Part shown: positions 7,772 through 17,233 of the stretch, piece after piece
Layout of the letters: each line of letters opens with the position of its first letter
Position numbering within the stretch: position 1 is the first letter of the stretch
From: Granulicella sp. L56
Lineage (GTDB): Bacteria; Acidobacteriota; Terriglobia; Terriglobales; Acidobacteriaceae
Direction of reading: 5' to 3'
Length of the DNA stretch: 64,000 nt
Assembly: GCF_009765835.1 (NCBI RefSeq)
Contig: NZ_LMUS01000001.1
Coordinates: forward strand, 1,386,400 to 1,450,399
Translations under genes and position numbers: made by a program
Notes under the pieces: model-generated
Told to the model about the DNA's origin: nothing
Databases searched by the model: none
Seen by the model: the letters and a program-made list of their open reading frames with translations, nothing else

Positions 7772-10702
7772 ATGTGTTCGTCAGTTCGCTATGCTGCTTT
7801 ATTGGTCCTTCTTCTGGCTTCAGCAGCACGCGCCGCGAAGACTGAAACTCAGTATCTCTCCGGCCATGGCAAGGACGACCCCATCCAGTGGGAGTTCAAG
7901 GCCGACAAGGGCCAAAATGCCGGCAAATGGTCCACCATCGGTGTCCCCTCCAACTGGGAGCTGCAGGGCTTCGGCATCTACACCTACGGTCGGGTGAAAC
8001 CGGCGGACGGGTTCCCTCGCGTTCATGGCATCTACAAGCGCACCTTTGCGACGCCTGCGAACTGGCGAGACAAAACCGTCTTCATCGACTTCGAAGGCGT
8101 TATGACCGATACCCAGGTCACGATCAACGGTCAATCCGCCGGTCCCATGCATCAGGGCGGCTACTATGCCTTTAAATACGACATCACGAGTCTCCTCAAA
8201 CCCGCCGGTCAGAAGAATGAGATCCAGGTGGATGTCGACGACGAGTCCGCGGATGCTTCCGTCAATCGCGCCGAGCGTCGCGGCGATTTCTGGAACTACG
8301 GTGGCATCTTCCGCCCCGTCTTTCTCGAGGCTGTCCCCAAGACGTTTGTCGATCACCTTGTCATCAACGCAACCGCGGTGGGCGCTCTGGGTGTCGATGT
8401 CAGGCTCTCCGATACGCGACCGACAATAGCCCCAGACGGCCCCGCAGCCTCTGTCGAGATGCAGGTACTCGATTTGAACGGCAAGCCTGTTGGCGATCCG
8501 GTCACCCTGAAGAACGTGGCCCTCAATGCAACCGCCCATCTCTCCGAAACAGTCCCCAACCCGCGGCTCTGGACAGCCGAGACACCGAACCTCTACGAAC
8601 TTGAAGTGCGGCTGAAGTTAGGCGATGCCGTGGTGCATACCGTACATCAGAAGTTCGGATTCCGCACCATCGAGCTCCGCCCCGGGCAAGGCATGTTCGT
8701 CAACGGCAACCGTGTCTTCCTCAAGGGATTTGCCCGCCACTCCTTCTGGCCCGATTCCGGCCGCACCACCTCCGTGCAGATCTCCCGTGAAGACATCAAC
8801 CTCATCAAGGAAATGAACGGCAACGCAGTCCGTTCCAGCCACTATCCCCCCGACGACCACTTCCTCGATGCTTGCGACGAACTCGGCCTCTACGTCCTCG
8901 ACGAGCTCACCGGCTGGCAGGCGCACTACGACACCGGCATCGGCCACAAGCTGGTAAAGGAGTTGGTCGAGCACGACGTCAACCACCCATCCATCCTCTT
9001 CTGGGATAACGGCAACGAAGGCGGCTTCAACTTCGATCTCGACGGCGACTTCGCAAAGTACGACCCCGAGAAGCGCATTGTGCTGCACCCGTGGGCGGCC
9101 TATCCTGCGGGTATCGCCGACACGAAGCACTATCCGAGCTATGAGCTGTTGCAGCAGAAGCTCGCCGCCGATCCCGTCTTCTTTCCCACCGAGATGCTGC
9201 ACGGCCTCTATGATGGCGGCGCCGGCGCAGGACTACAGGACTATTGGGACGCCATTCTCAAGAGCAAGGCTGGCGCTGGCGGATTCATCTGGTCGTTTGT
9301 GGATGAAGATGTGAAGCGCACGGACAAGGGCGGCATTCTCGACTCCCAGGGAAACATGGCCCCCGATGGCATCCTCGGCCCGTATCGCGAGCGCGAGGCC
9401 AGCTTCTATACCGCCAAACAGCTCTGGTCGCCGATCATCGTGAGGCCGCTTGACGCCAACTCGCATTCCTTCACCGTAACCAACCGCTACTCTTTCCTCA
9501 ACGCCGACCAATGCACCTACGAATGGCAGACGATCGCCTTTCGCCAACCTAGTGAGGCAGCTTCCGGTTCTGTGGTGCTGGCATCGCGGACCGATCACGG
9601 CCGATCCCTCGCGCCGGGCATGTCGGCAACGTGGGATGGGTGGGGACCGCCTGCTACCACGACTCGCAGAGCAACGAAGAGTCCCGATGCTACGCGACTC
9701 ATTATTAGGGATGGCACGGGCCGCGTGATTCAGACCTACGTCTGGCCCACCGAAGCTCTCAAGAGCCGACTAGACCAGGCGGAGCAGTCCGTCACTGGCG
9801 CAAAGCCCGCCACAACCGAATCCAGTGACATACTCACTGCGACTGCCGGCGACTTGTCGTTGCGGATCAGCAAAACCAACGGCCTGCTGGTCTCTGTCTC
9901 TCGGCAGGGCAAGTCCTTCTCGCTCGCCAACGGCCCCCGCGTAGTAGCGATGGGACCCCGGCTCGATCCTCCGCGCAGGCAAAAGCCGTCGGATCCGCCT
10001 CCTCCTCCCCCACTCCCGCCCCCTGCCGTCGCGCCGGACTCCAAGCTCACCTCGTTGACCCACGCAACCGACGGCAACGATCTCGTCATCATCGCAGCCT
10101 TCGACGGCCCGATGAAATCGCTAACCTACCGTCTCAAGCCCAGCGGCTGGCTGTCGATCGACTACGTCTACTCCATCAGCGGCCCACAGGAATACTTCGG
10201 CATCGGCTTCGACTATCCCGAAGCCAACGTAAAAAGCATGCGGTTCCTCGGCGAAGGACCTGCCCCCGTCTATAAAAATCGCCTCGCTGGCGGCACTCTC
10301 GACGTCTGGAATAGGCCCTATAACAACACCATGGACGGAGATCCGGACGACCTCAAGCCCGGAGAGCACTTCAACTACCCGCTCTTCAAGGGGTTCTACT
10401 CAGGCGTGCGCTGGCTGCAACTCAATACATCGGAAGGCCCGATCACTGCGATGGTGAACCAGCATCATGACTCACCAATCTACGTGCAGGTCTTTACTCC
10501 GAAGACCCCTCCCCCGAACCTGGTAGGACAGACCGCCGTGCCGTTCCCGCATGCCGGAGTCTCCTTCCTCTATGCCATTCCAGCGATCGGCAGCAAGTTC
10601 GGGAGTCCGAAGTCCAGTGGCCCCATGGGGCAGCCGGCGATTGCCAAAGGGGAGTACAAGGGCCACATCAGTCTGTACTTTGGAAAGTTGCCGGCACGGT
10701 AA
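7772..10702 (+). CDS. GH2 family beta-galactosidase-type glycoside hydrolase, secreted
   Basis: A 976-residue secreted enzyme. The signal peptide MCSSVRYAALLVLLLASAARA is followed by the GH2 order: sugar-binding jelly roll (FIDFEGVMTDTQVTINGQ), immunoglobulin-like domain, TIM barrel, then C-terminal sandwich domains. Acid/base E416 lies in WDNGNEGG and the putative nucleophile E474 in FFPTEMLHG. NGNRVFLKGFARHSFWPDSG is the usual barrel entry. GH2 covers beta-galactosidases, glucuronidases and mannosidases, and I cannot fix the substrate; in this context, galactan or arabinogalactan side chains fit. An in-frame ATG at 7733 exists, but 7772 has GGGGG about seven bases upstream and starts directly with the signal peptide. 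It is transcribed divergently from receptor 1 and convergently with the GH51 gene. The 275 bases after it hold nothing I recognise. Confidence 0.88.
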   Translation: MCSSVRYAALLVLLLASAARAAKTETQYLSGHGKDDPIQWEFKADKGQNAGKWSTIGVPSNWELQGFGIYTYGRVKPADGFPRVHGIYKRTFATPANWRDKTVFIDFEGVMTDTQVTINGQSAGPMHQGGYYAFKYDITSLLKPAGQKNEIQVDVDDESADASVNRAERRGDFWNYGGIFRPVFLEAVPKTFVDHLVINATAVGALGVDVRLSDTRPTIAPDGPAASVEMQVLDLNGKPVGDPVTLKNVALNATAHLSETVPNPRLWTAETPNLYELEVRLKLGDAVVHTVHQKFGFRTIELRPGQGMFVNGNRVFLKGFARHSFWPDSGRTTSVQISREDINLIKEMNGNAVRSSHYPPDDHFLDACDELGLYVLDELTGWQAHYDTGIGHKLVKELVEHDVNHPSILFWDNGNEGGFNFDLDGDFAKYDPEKRIVLHPWAAYPAGIADTKHYPSYELLQQKLAADPVFFPTEMLHGLYDGGAGAGLQDYWDAILKSKAGAGGFIWSFVDEDVKRTDKGGILDSQGNMAPDGILGPYREREASFYTAKQLWSPIIVRPLDANSHSFTVTNRYSFLNADQCTYEWQTIAFRQPSEAASGSVVLASRTDHGRSLAPGMSATWDGWGPPATTTRRATKSPDATRLIIRDGTGRVIQTYVWPTEALKSRLDQAEQSVTGAKPATTESSDILTATAGDLSLRISKTNGLLVSVSRQGKSFSLANGPRVVAMGPRLDPPRRQKPSDPPPPPPLPPPAVAPDSKLTSLTHATDGNDLVIIAAFDGPMKSLTYRLKPSGWLSIDYVYSISGPQEYFGIGFDYPEANVKSMRFLGEGPAPVYKNRLAGGTLDVWNRPYNNTMDGDPDDLKPGEHFNYPLFKGFYSGVRWLQLNTSEGPITAMVNQHHDSPIYVQVFTPKTPPPNLVGQTAVPFPHAGVSFLYAIPAIGSKFGSPKSSGPMGQPAIAKGEYKGHISLYFGKLPAR

Positions 10703-10977
10703 ACCGGCGTACTGCGATTTTTGTGCTCCCCACCACTCTCCGGTGAATCTCTAGTCACACTGAGAAAGGACATTGTTCTAAGAATAGGGGCGCTCTACTC
10801 AGCCGCGAAGGTGTTGCCGGAGCGTACGCATCTCCAATTGCACGGGGAACTCTCCTATCGACGACGGTATCTGTCCAAAGAGCTCCTTTTGCGCTTGGTT
10901 ATGCGCGGCCTACCGAAAATTTTACGTTGGTAAACTCCACATACTGCATCCGGGCTCGAAGCGTCTACTCACCCCAT

Positions 10978-13101
10978 TCACCCATTCTCGACGTCGAATT
11001 CGTAGACATTAACACTGATGGGTGGAACCTGCACCTTGCTTGGAAGTGCGGTCTGCGCGCTCTCAACGATTTTGACGACAGGATCTTTGCCCGGCTCATT
11101 CTCCGCATCCACGCTGGGCGCTGCCAGTTGCCACAACTTGCCCATCCCGTGCAATTTCACCCCACTGATTTGAGGCGCGAATTCTTGTGCATTTACCGTG
11201 GGATTGACTACCGAAAGAATGAACTTCTTCCGGTCTCCCGAGAAAGCTGCGACAACGTCCAATGGATAAGTGGGGCTCCCCGTGGGTTTGGTTCCCCTAT
11301 CCAGGAATGCTGTCCCGCTGATTAGCGGCTGAGGTGAGTTGCCGCCAAGTTGTACAGGAAGTGCACCGGCGAAGTGAGCCCGCATGAGCTTGATCACCAG
11401 TCCTGCGGCAGTCCAGCCCACAGCATCGCCCGTTTGATCGGTGACGATCAGCGAGAATGCCGATGTTGGAGTACTGGCCGCGATCATATCCGAGTGACGG
11501 AACATTTCGTGCAGAAATAGCGCGAAACTCATTGGCATCACCATCCCGGTTCGCCGCGACATTCCAGTTCCCGCCGCGTTGGGGAAGCGAGTGCCCCACT
11601 CATCGAAAATGAACTTGATATTTTTCGACTTGAGTGACGGCATCTTTTCCAGATAGTAGTCCCACGACTCAAAGGCCTGCCCCATACGATTCGTCATGCG
11701 CCGAGCCTGCGTTTGCAACGGATCGTGGAGATCGACGAAGAGCTGCTTTTTTGCATCGAACGACAGTTCAGGATAGGCGTACGTGTGTTCCGAGATGTGA
11801 TCGATGTAATCCGCGCCGTTCTTGAGCATCCAATAATCCCAATCATTGGTGCCTTCGAACTTGTACGGCAAATCGTTGGGAAAGGGAGGCCACCACATGT
11901 TCGGGATGAATTGCTTGTTCTCCTGGGTCATCATGGAGATCTCAGCGGGCGTTGCGCCGGCGGACGTCACCTTGATGGTCGGATCCACCTTCTTCATCGC
12001 TTTGACGATCCTGTTGTGCTTCTCGCAGTACTGGTTCAGAGACATGTGGCCAGCCTGCCAGAATCCATACATCTCGTTGCCGATGCACCACAGGCGAACC
12101 TTGAACGGCTCGGGATGCCCATTGGCCGCGCGCAGTTTGCCCATCGGCGTGGCAGCAGGGCCGTTCACGTACTCGACTTCCTGAGCGGCAGAGAAGTCGT
12201 CGCCGTAACCACTGTCGATTGCGAGATATGGTTCGGCTCCAAGCAGCTTGCAGAACGCCATAAATTCGTGGATGCCGACATCGTTTGATTCCCTGGAGCG
12301 GGGTGGCCGCTTGTCACGATCACCCAGACCATCGCGCCAGTCGTACTGCGAAACGAAGTTCCCTCCTGGCCACTTGGCCATGGCATATCCTGCATCCTTA
12401 TAGAGCTTGACCATTCCGGCATGGAAGCCCTGCACGTTATCGGAGGGCATCAAGGAAACAGTGCCAATGTGGAAGCTACCACTGCCTGTTCCCACAATCT
12501 CCAACCGTGCATCCTGTGTATCCACCGGCGATGTGAAGTTCAATGGGACCTTGCGGTACTCATGCGTAAGGGAAGAGACCGGTATAGCTTTCGAATCGCT
12601 TGCGCCGGGTCCCCACACCAGCCGGACCACGATCTTTGCTCCAGGATCGCCCGCAAGATAAATTCGGCCTACATAGGACTTGTCCTTGCCAAGCCGCAGC
12701 CCTTCCTGCTGGATGCCGTGCGCTTCAGTCCCATCCAGCTTGATGCGGGGGCTGTGCTCGCCGACGAACGGATTGATTGTGTCCATCTCCACGGCTGCCG
12801 CCGACCCAAGGGGTTTCCAATAGTGCAACTGGACGCGGCCCGTGTTGAAACCCGGCCGTGGTGGCGCAGTGTCGGTAACGGAGCGGGCAAACTTTCTGTC
12901 GATGAGCATCTCAGCCCATACGCGTGTGGTTGCCGGCTCCATGTACCCACCGAAAACGAGCGGATTGACCGGCTCGCCGATCTTGGTCGCATCGACCGTA
13001 ACCCGCAAGTCTCCTGTTGGTGCCAGCGCCATCATCTTCTGCTGCATCAACGCGGCACCTGCCACAGACGATGCCACAAACTCCCGCCGGGTCATCGGCA
13101 T
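10978..13101 (-). CDS. GH51 alpha-L-arabinofuranosidase, Tat-exported
   Basis: Removes terminal alpha-L-arabinofuranosyl groups from arabinan, arabinoxylan or arabinogalactan. The 707-residue protein opens with MPMTRREFVASSVAGAALM, a twin-arginine-type signal. A carbohydrate-binding-like sandwich follows (HYWKPLGSAAAVEMD to SGSFHIGTVSLMP), then the GH51 TIM barrel with KWPGGNFVSQYDWRDG, acid/base E343 in WCIGNEMYG and nucleophile E501 in FIFDEWGTR, and a C-terminal beta domain. AAGGAG seven bases before the ATG supports the start. It lies 185 bases downstream of receptor 2 on the same strand, with an intercistronic hairpin between them. With the GH93-like and GH2 genes it forms a plausible arabinan/arabinogalactan set. 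Confidence 0.93.
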   Translation of the reverse strand: MPMTRREFVASSVAGAALMQQKMMALAPTGDLRVTVDATKIGEPVNPLVFGGYMEPATTRVWAEMLIDRKFARSVTDTAPPRPGFNTGRVQLHYWKPLGSAAAVEMDTINPFVGEHSPRIKLDGTEAHGIQQEGLRLGKDKSYVGRIYLAGDPGAKIVVRLVWGPGASDSKAIPVSSLTHEYRKVPLNFTSPVDTQDARLEIVGTGSGSFHIGTVSLMPSDNVQGFHAGMVKLYKDAGYAMAKWPGGNFVSQYDWRDGLGDRDKRPPRSRESNDVGIHEFMAFCKLLGAEPYLAIDSGYGDDFSAAQEVEYVNGPAATPMGKLRAANGHPEPFKVRLWCIGNEMYGFWQAGHMSLNQYCEKHNRIVKAMKKVDPTIKVTSAGATPAEISMMTQENKQFIPNMWWPPFPNDLPYKFEGTNDWDYWMLKNGADYIDHISEHTYAYPELSFDAKKQLFVDLHDPLQTQARRMTNRMGQAFESWDYYLEKMPSLKSKNIKFIFDEWGTRFPNAAGTGMSRRTGMVMPMSFALFLHEMFRHSDMIAASTPTSAFSLIVTDQTGDAVGWTAAGLVIKLMRAHFAGALPVQLGGNSPQPLISGTAFLDRGTKPTGSPTYPLDVVAAFSGDRKKFILSVVNPTVNAQEFAPQISGVKLHGMGKLWQLAAPSVDAENEPGKDPVVKIVESAQTALPSKVQVPPISVNVYEFDVENG

Positions 13102-13244
13102 GTTCTCTCTCCTTCTGTCCTGGTCAGATGATTGGTCGTCACGCCGGTAAAGTAAGATCTGATTGGTTTCGACTATGGGGCGTTTTCAAAATAATTTGGG
13201 CCTCAAGATAAGTGCTTATTTTTAGCGCCATTAATCCGCGTTCT

Positions 13245-13272
13245 CTGTGTGGACAAGTATCTGTCCACACAG
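13245..13272. other. Perfect 11-bp hairpin between receptor 2 and the GH51 gene
   Basis: CTGTGTGGACA (13245-13255) and TGTCCACACAG (13262-13272) are exact inverted copies with a six-base loop, just after the stop codon of receptor 2. On the minus strand no T run follows the hairpin, so it does not look like an intrinsic terminator. A transcript-stabilising or processing element is more likely. Confidence 0.6.
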
Positions 13273-13286
13273 AAAAAGCGGAACAA

Positions 13287-16200
13287 TTAGAACGAGGCTT
13301 TCAAACTAAGGTTGATATTGCGAGGAGGGCTGTCGGCTGTTGACGTCTGCCCAGGATAGATGGTGCCGAAGTTAGCGCCGTCGTTTGGATTGGTATCAAA
13401 GCGGGCGGTCAAAATATTGAAATGGTTGAGAGCGTTCGTTGCCTGGGCACGGAAGATTACGTTCACACGTTCAATTTTGAAATTCTTTTCGACAGCAAGA
13501 TCGGATTCAATCGATGGTTTCATACGAATGATGCTCGAATTAGAGGGCTGCGCCTGTTCATTCTCGAGCAAGGGAACTTCAACCCAGTCGTAATTGGAGA
13601 GATCGGTACCGCACCGGCTAGCCGTAGCTCCGGTAGGGCCGCCAGGTATAGAGATAACACCGTCCTGTTTACTGAGAACGCAGTTACCCCACGCCTGCAC
13701 CTGATTTTTGTGCCAATCAAGATTCTTGAAAAACTTATTATGAGGCAACGGATATGCATTGGCCGGAAGCGATGCCGGCTCCCCGTTTTGCACAGTAAAG
13801 TCCGGAGATATGCTCCATCCTCCTAAGAGAGAATCGGCAATACGATTTTGGTTGAAATTGATAAGTCTGCCGCGTCCGATGGGGAGTACATAGGTTCCAC
13901 GAACTTTAAAGACATGCGGCAGTCCTAGATAGTAAGGGCTTCTTTGGCGAAGGTTGAGCGCCTGATTGAGCCATCCCCATTGCTCAATCTGCTTGGACCA
14001 GACATAGCTTGTATTCAGTGTCAGGCCATGCCAGAGTCGCTGGCTGTAATCCACTTGCAGTCCATTGTAGAAGTTATGGCCCTCATTCAGACCACTCGTG
14101 TTTACAGCCTGAAATTCAGGATGAGGACGGTTCAGGTTATATGCGTCGTAGGTTGAAGCTGTGTAATATGGCGATCCATTGAATGCAGCTATGCCCTGGA
14201 ATGGATTGGTCAGTTGATTCGTGCAATTACTGTTCTTGCCATTTGCATAGACCTCATCGCACGTTTGTTGAAAATTCCAATTGGGAAGATTTGCGTCGTA
14301 GGTCATACCGTAGCCGTTGACCCGGTTTCCAACATAGGCTGCGTCAAGAACGCTGCTGTGGGTGACCTGAAACTGGAGCCCAAACGAGAATTCATTGGCA
14401 CTCGGGATCTTGTAATTTCGATTGTAGGTAGTAATCGTCTGCCCGATGCCAGTCAGCGTACCGAGTGCCGAACCGTGCGGTTGTTGCAGGCCATTTGGGT
14501 AAGGGTTGTCAAGGACGTTGGGGATTGTTGTTTTACCCCCATCGTTGGATGTTGTCAGATTTGTATTGGTTGAAAATCCTAATTGCTGAATCATCCCATT
14601 CGTCTCGAAATTTGTATAAAAGAGGCCATAACCTCCGCGAAGTACTAACCGATTGATGGGTGACCAGGACATGCCAAAACGAGGTTGGAAGTTATGATAG
14701 ACCGTCGCGAACGGTGAACGTGAGTTGCCATTTACGCCCGCGAAAAGAAGGCCACCGGTGAGGTTGGAGGCTTGAGGCAACTGGCTGATGACGCCAGGGG
14801 AGATTTGCGATTGGATGGCATTAGGAATATTCGGATCGAATCCTACATTAAGCGCATTATTGTGGTCCGTCGGCGCCGTCAAAACATCCCAGCGGAAGCC
14901 AAGATTCAGGGTCAGCCTGCTAGTTACCTTCCAATCATCCTGGACCCAGGGTGCGATGTAGTAAGTGGAGATTAATTCCGATGCGTTGATGCTTGTATTG
15001 CCTGTGGACGGCGTCCCCAGCAGGAACGTAGCAAAGCCATCGCCACTAGTAGACTGCGAGCTGGTGTCAGTCCAGTCTGCACTCGTAAGGTCATTGTTCG
15101 AGGTAAAAGTGTAAGCGCCCGGATTGATAAAGGTGAAATGGGTTAGACGGGTATCCCATCCGAGATGTATGTTGTGCTTTCCCGCAGACTTGGTGATACT
15201 TCCTTCAAGAGACCTGGTGCCTGTATCTTCAACGTTTGCGAACCAGCCCGCAGGACTGTAACCCTGGAAGCCGTAGTTACCGAAGAGTGCGGGCTGCTGC
15301 AATTGCTGCGTAAAGCTTGACGGTAGACCCAATGAGGTCAAATCAAATCCAGTATTCGCAGGACTGGTCCAGAGAACGCGGAAAAATTGATATCCGTACC
15401 GCACATTCAGGACTGTCGTCGGGTTGATGGCGTCGACAAAGTCAATCAAAAAACCCTTGCTGGCGCGGGAAAACTGTCCGCCGTTCTCTCCCGGGCCAAC
15501 AATACCGCCCGCATTGCTTACCTCTGTGAAATCCGCATAATCGGGCCGAATGAAAAATTTGTACTTGTCGCCGACATTTACGTCCAAACGCCCGAGCCAG
15601 TTGCGGAAGTGCCAGTTGTAGTAATTGTTGGGAATGGAAAGATCATTCGCGCCGATACGTTGACCTGCCGGGCTGTTGCCAACCGTTGGAAATACTTTTG
15701 CAACGGCCGCCGCGATCGGGTTGATTCGACTTTGAGGAATGATGTTGCCGGGAAAGGGGTCGCGCACATAGTGACCAGAGACAGGGTCAAGATGGGTCGT
15801 CGTGGGATCATTAATCGTAATGGATTGAAAGCCCGTGGGGTCATTGAGCAACTCAGAGAAATCGCCAGTCCGCATCTTGGCCGTCGGATAAGAGAGCAGG
15901 AGTCCGCGCGGGAGCAATTCCGTGTAATGGTCAAATGCGACAAAATAGAAGGGCTTGATCTGACTAGTTCTGCTTACTAGCCAGGGAATCACTAGTGGGC
16001 CGTCCACTTCTCCGCCAAGCTGGGTCTGCGAGTTGAATGGCCGCTTATTAACATTGGTGTTGTTGATGGAGTTTTGATACTTGTTCTGGCTCAGGTTCGC
16101 GTTCCATCCGGTGCGCCGTAATGACATCCAGCCCATCCCGTGAATCTTACTGGTCCCGGACATCGTCGTCATATTGATAACGCCACCGCTGGTGTGACCG

Positions 16201-16937
16201 TACTGAGCGTCATAGGTGTTCGCATTGACGGTAAATTCTCCCACAGCATAGGCTGGCGGAGTGTAGGCGTACGTGTTTGAGCCAAGCTCAGCGTCGTTGG
16301 GGCTGCCGTCGATCTGAAACTCGTTCAGGTACATGAGGCCGCCATTAATGAGATATTGCGAAGTCACAGTCCACGGATCGGTATAAATGCCCAATGGCCG
16401 CATGTATACGCCTGGAAGGTCGGCTCCGAGCATCACTGGGTTTCCATTCGGGATCGGCAGCAGTTCAATGGACTGGTGATCGATATTCCATGCCCGGCTC
16501 GCTGTCTCCGTCTGGAGTAGCGCGCCGCTAGATGTCACCGTCACTTGCGATGATGCCGTGGCTACCCGAAGTGTCAATGAAACGTTAGTCGCCGCATAGG
16601 ATTGCAGAATAATGTTGGTCACTTCTGCCGTGCTAAAAGAAGGGGCGCTGGCCTTGACCGTGTATGTATCCGGCTCCAGGAATAAAAAGGTGAAGTTTCC
16701 GCCAGCATCGGTCTTCGCTGGTGTGACTGTCTTTGTACTGCCTCGTTCGAGTTCGAGAGCAGCGTTCGGCACTATCGCTCCTGAGCCATCAACCACGGTC
16801 ACGGTCAGCTTTGCGCGGTAATCCTGCGCCTGCATCGTTCCGGCAAATATGCCGAAAACCAGCAGCAGCACAAAAGCTGTCATCTCACATAACTGCAGTG
16901 ATTTACTCCAGATAACGTTGATGAATCCCTTTGACAT
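13287..16937 (-). CDS. TonB-dependent receptor with N-terminal CarboxypepD_reg domain (receptor 2)
   Basis: A 1216-residue outer-membrane receptor of the same type as receptor 1. Hydrophobic MTAFVLLLVFGIFAGTMQAQ is the signal segment. A regulatory-like beta-sandwich follows (LTVTVVDGSGAIVPNAALEL to DTYTVKASAP), then a plug-like region (GHTSGGVINMTTMSGTSKIHG) and a long barrel ending in NINLSLKASF, with the C-terminal phenylalanine typical of outer-membrane barrels. The frame is open to 17024, but the ATG at 16937 has GGAGG seven bases upstream. The shared promoter block and operator with receptor 1 suggest co-regulation. It is followed on the same strand by the GH51 gene and divergent from the NarL-type regulator at 17234. 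Confidence 0.9.
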   Translation of the reverse strand: MSKGFINVIWSKSLQLCEMTAFVLLLVFGIFAGTMQAQDYRAKLTVTVVDGSGAIVPNAALELERGSTKTVTPAKTDAGGNFTFLFLEPDTYTVKASAPSFSTAEVTNIILQSYAATNVSLTLRVATASSQVTVTSSGALLQTETASRAWNIDHQSIELLPIPNGNPVMLGADLPGVYMRPLGIYTDPWTVTSQYLINGGLMYLNEFQIDGSPNDAELGSNTYAYTPPAYAVGEFTVNANTYDAQYGHTSGGVINMTTMSGTSKIHGMGWMSLRRTGWNANLSQNKYQNSINNTNVNKRPFNSQTQLGGEVDGPLVIPWLVSRTSQIKPFYFVAFDHYTELLPRGLLLSYPTAKMRTGDFSELLNDPTGFQSITINDPTTTHLDPVSGHYVRDPFPGNIIPQSRINPIAAAVAKVFPTVGNSPAGQRIGANDLSIPNNYYNWHFRNWLGRLDVNVGDKYKFFIRPDYADFTEVSNAGGIVGPGENGGQFSRASKGFLIDFVDAINPTTVLNVRYGYQFFRVLWTSPANTGFDLTSLGLPSSFTQQLQQPALFGNYGFQGYSPAGWFANVEDTGTRSLEGSITKSAGKHNIHLGWDTRLTHFTFINPGAYTFTSNNDLTSADWTDTSSQSTSGDGFATFLLGTPSTGNTSINASELISTYYIAPWVQDDWKVTSRLTLNLGFRWDVLTAPTDHNNALNVGFDPNIPNAIQSQISPGVISQLPQASNLTGGLLFAGVNGNSRSPFATVYHNFQPRFGMSWSPINRLVLRGGYGLFYTNFETNGMIQQLGFSTNTNLTTSNDGGKTTIPNVLDNPYPNGLQQPHGSALGTLTGIGQTITTYNRNYKIPSANEFSFGLQFQVTHSSVLDAAYVGNRVNGYGMTYDANLPNWNFQQTCDEVYANGKNSNCTNQLTNPFQGIAAFNGSPYYTASTYDAYNLNRPHPEFQAVNTSGLNEGHNFYNGLQVDYSQRLWHGLTLNTSYVWSKQIEQWGWLNQALNLRQRSPYYLGLPHVFKVRGTYVLPIGRGRLINFNQNRIADSLLGGWSISPDFTVQNGEPASLPANAYPLPHNKFFKNLDWHKNQVQAWGNCVLSKQDGVISIPGGPTGATASRCGTDLSNYDWVEVPLLENEQAQPSNSSIIRMKPSIESDLAVEKNFKIERVNVIFRAQATNALNHFNILTARFDTNPNDGANFGTIYPGQTSTADSPPRNINLSLKASF

Positions 16938-16978
16938 CACAACCTCCATAAGTGTTCTGCTTTTTGCTTGCCGATATT

Positions 16979-16992
16979 TGCAACCGGTTACA
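16979..16992. promoter_or_regulatory. LacI-family-type operator before receptor 2
   Basis: TGCAACCGGTTACA is a near-perfect palindrome (TGnAACCGGTTnCA), the classic form of many LacI/GalR-family operators. It lies about 40 bases upstream of the receptor 2 start and downstream of its proposed promoter. The site before receptor 1 (7351-7364) differs by one base. Confidence 0.6.
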
Positions 16993-17029
16993 TTCGCACA
17001 AGCTGATTTGCTGGTTTTAATCACAATGA

Positions 17030-17089
17030 ACCATATCTTTGATCAATAAAAGTAGACAACTGGCCAATCGCACTGATTCCTAATAGTGC
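17030..17089 (-). promoter_or_regulatory. Conserved promoter and upstream inverted repeat of receptor 2
   Basis: Read on the minus strand: GCACT-N10-AGTGC (17070-17089), TTGTCT (17059-17054), an 18-base spacer, TATGGT (17035-17030). Identical layout to the block before receptor 1. It sits in the 296-base divergent gap between receptor 2 and the response regulator gene, so it could also influence the latter. Confidence 0.5.
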
Positions 17090-17233
17090 ATATGGACTAT
17101 TCAATTAATTTGAAATTAAAAATTTATCTCTCAGGGCCCATCGGCTTTATCCGGTGACGAGGTGTATTGCGCAACCATCGGTATTCTTTCCGTTTTTCTT
17201 AAGAGAAAAGCATCTATATTGAGGATGTCTTGT

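Noticed and set aside
13245..13272. Hairpin after receptor 2 as an intrinsic terminator
   Set aside because: No T run follows on the minus strand; the T run lies before the hairpin.
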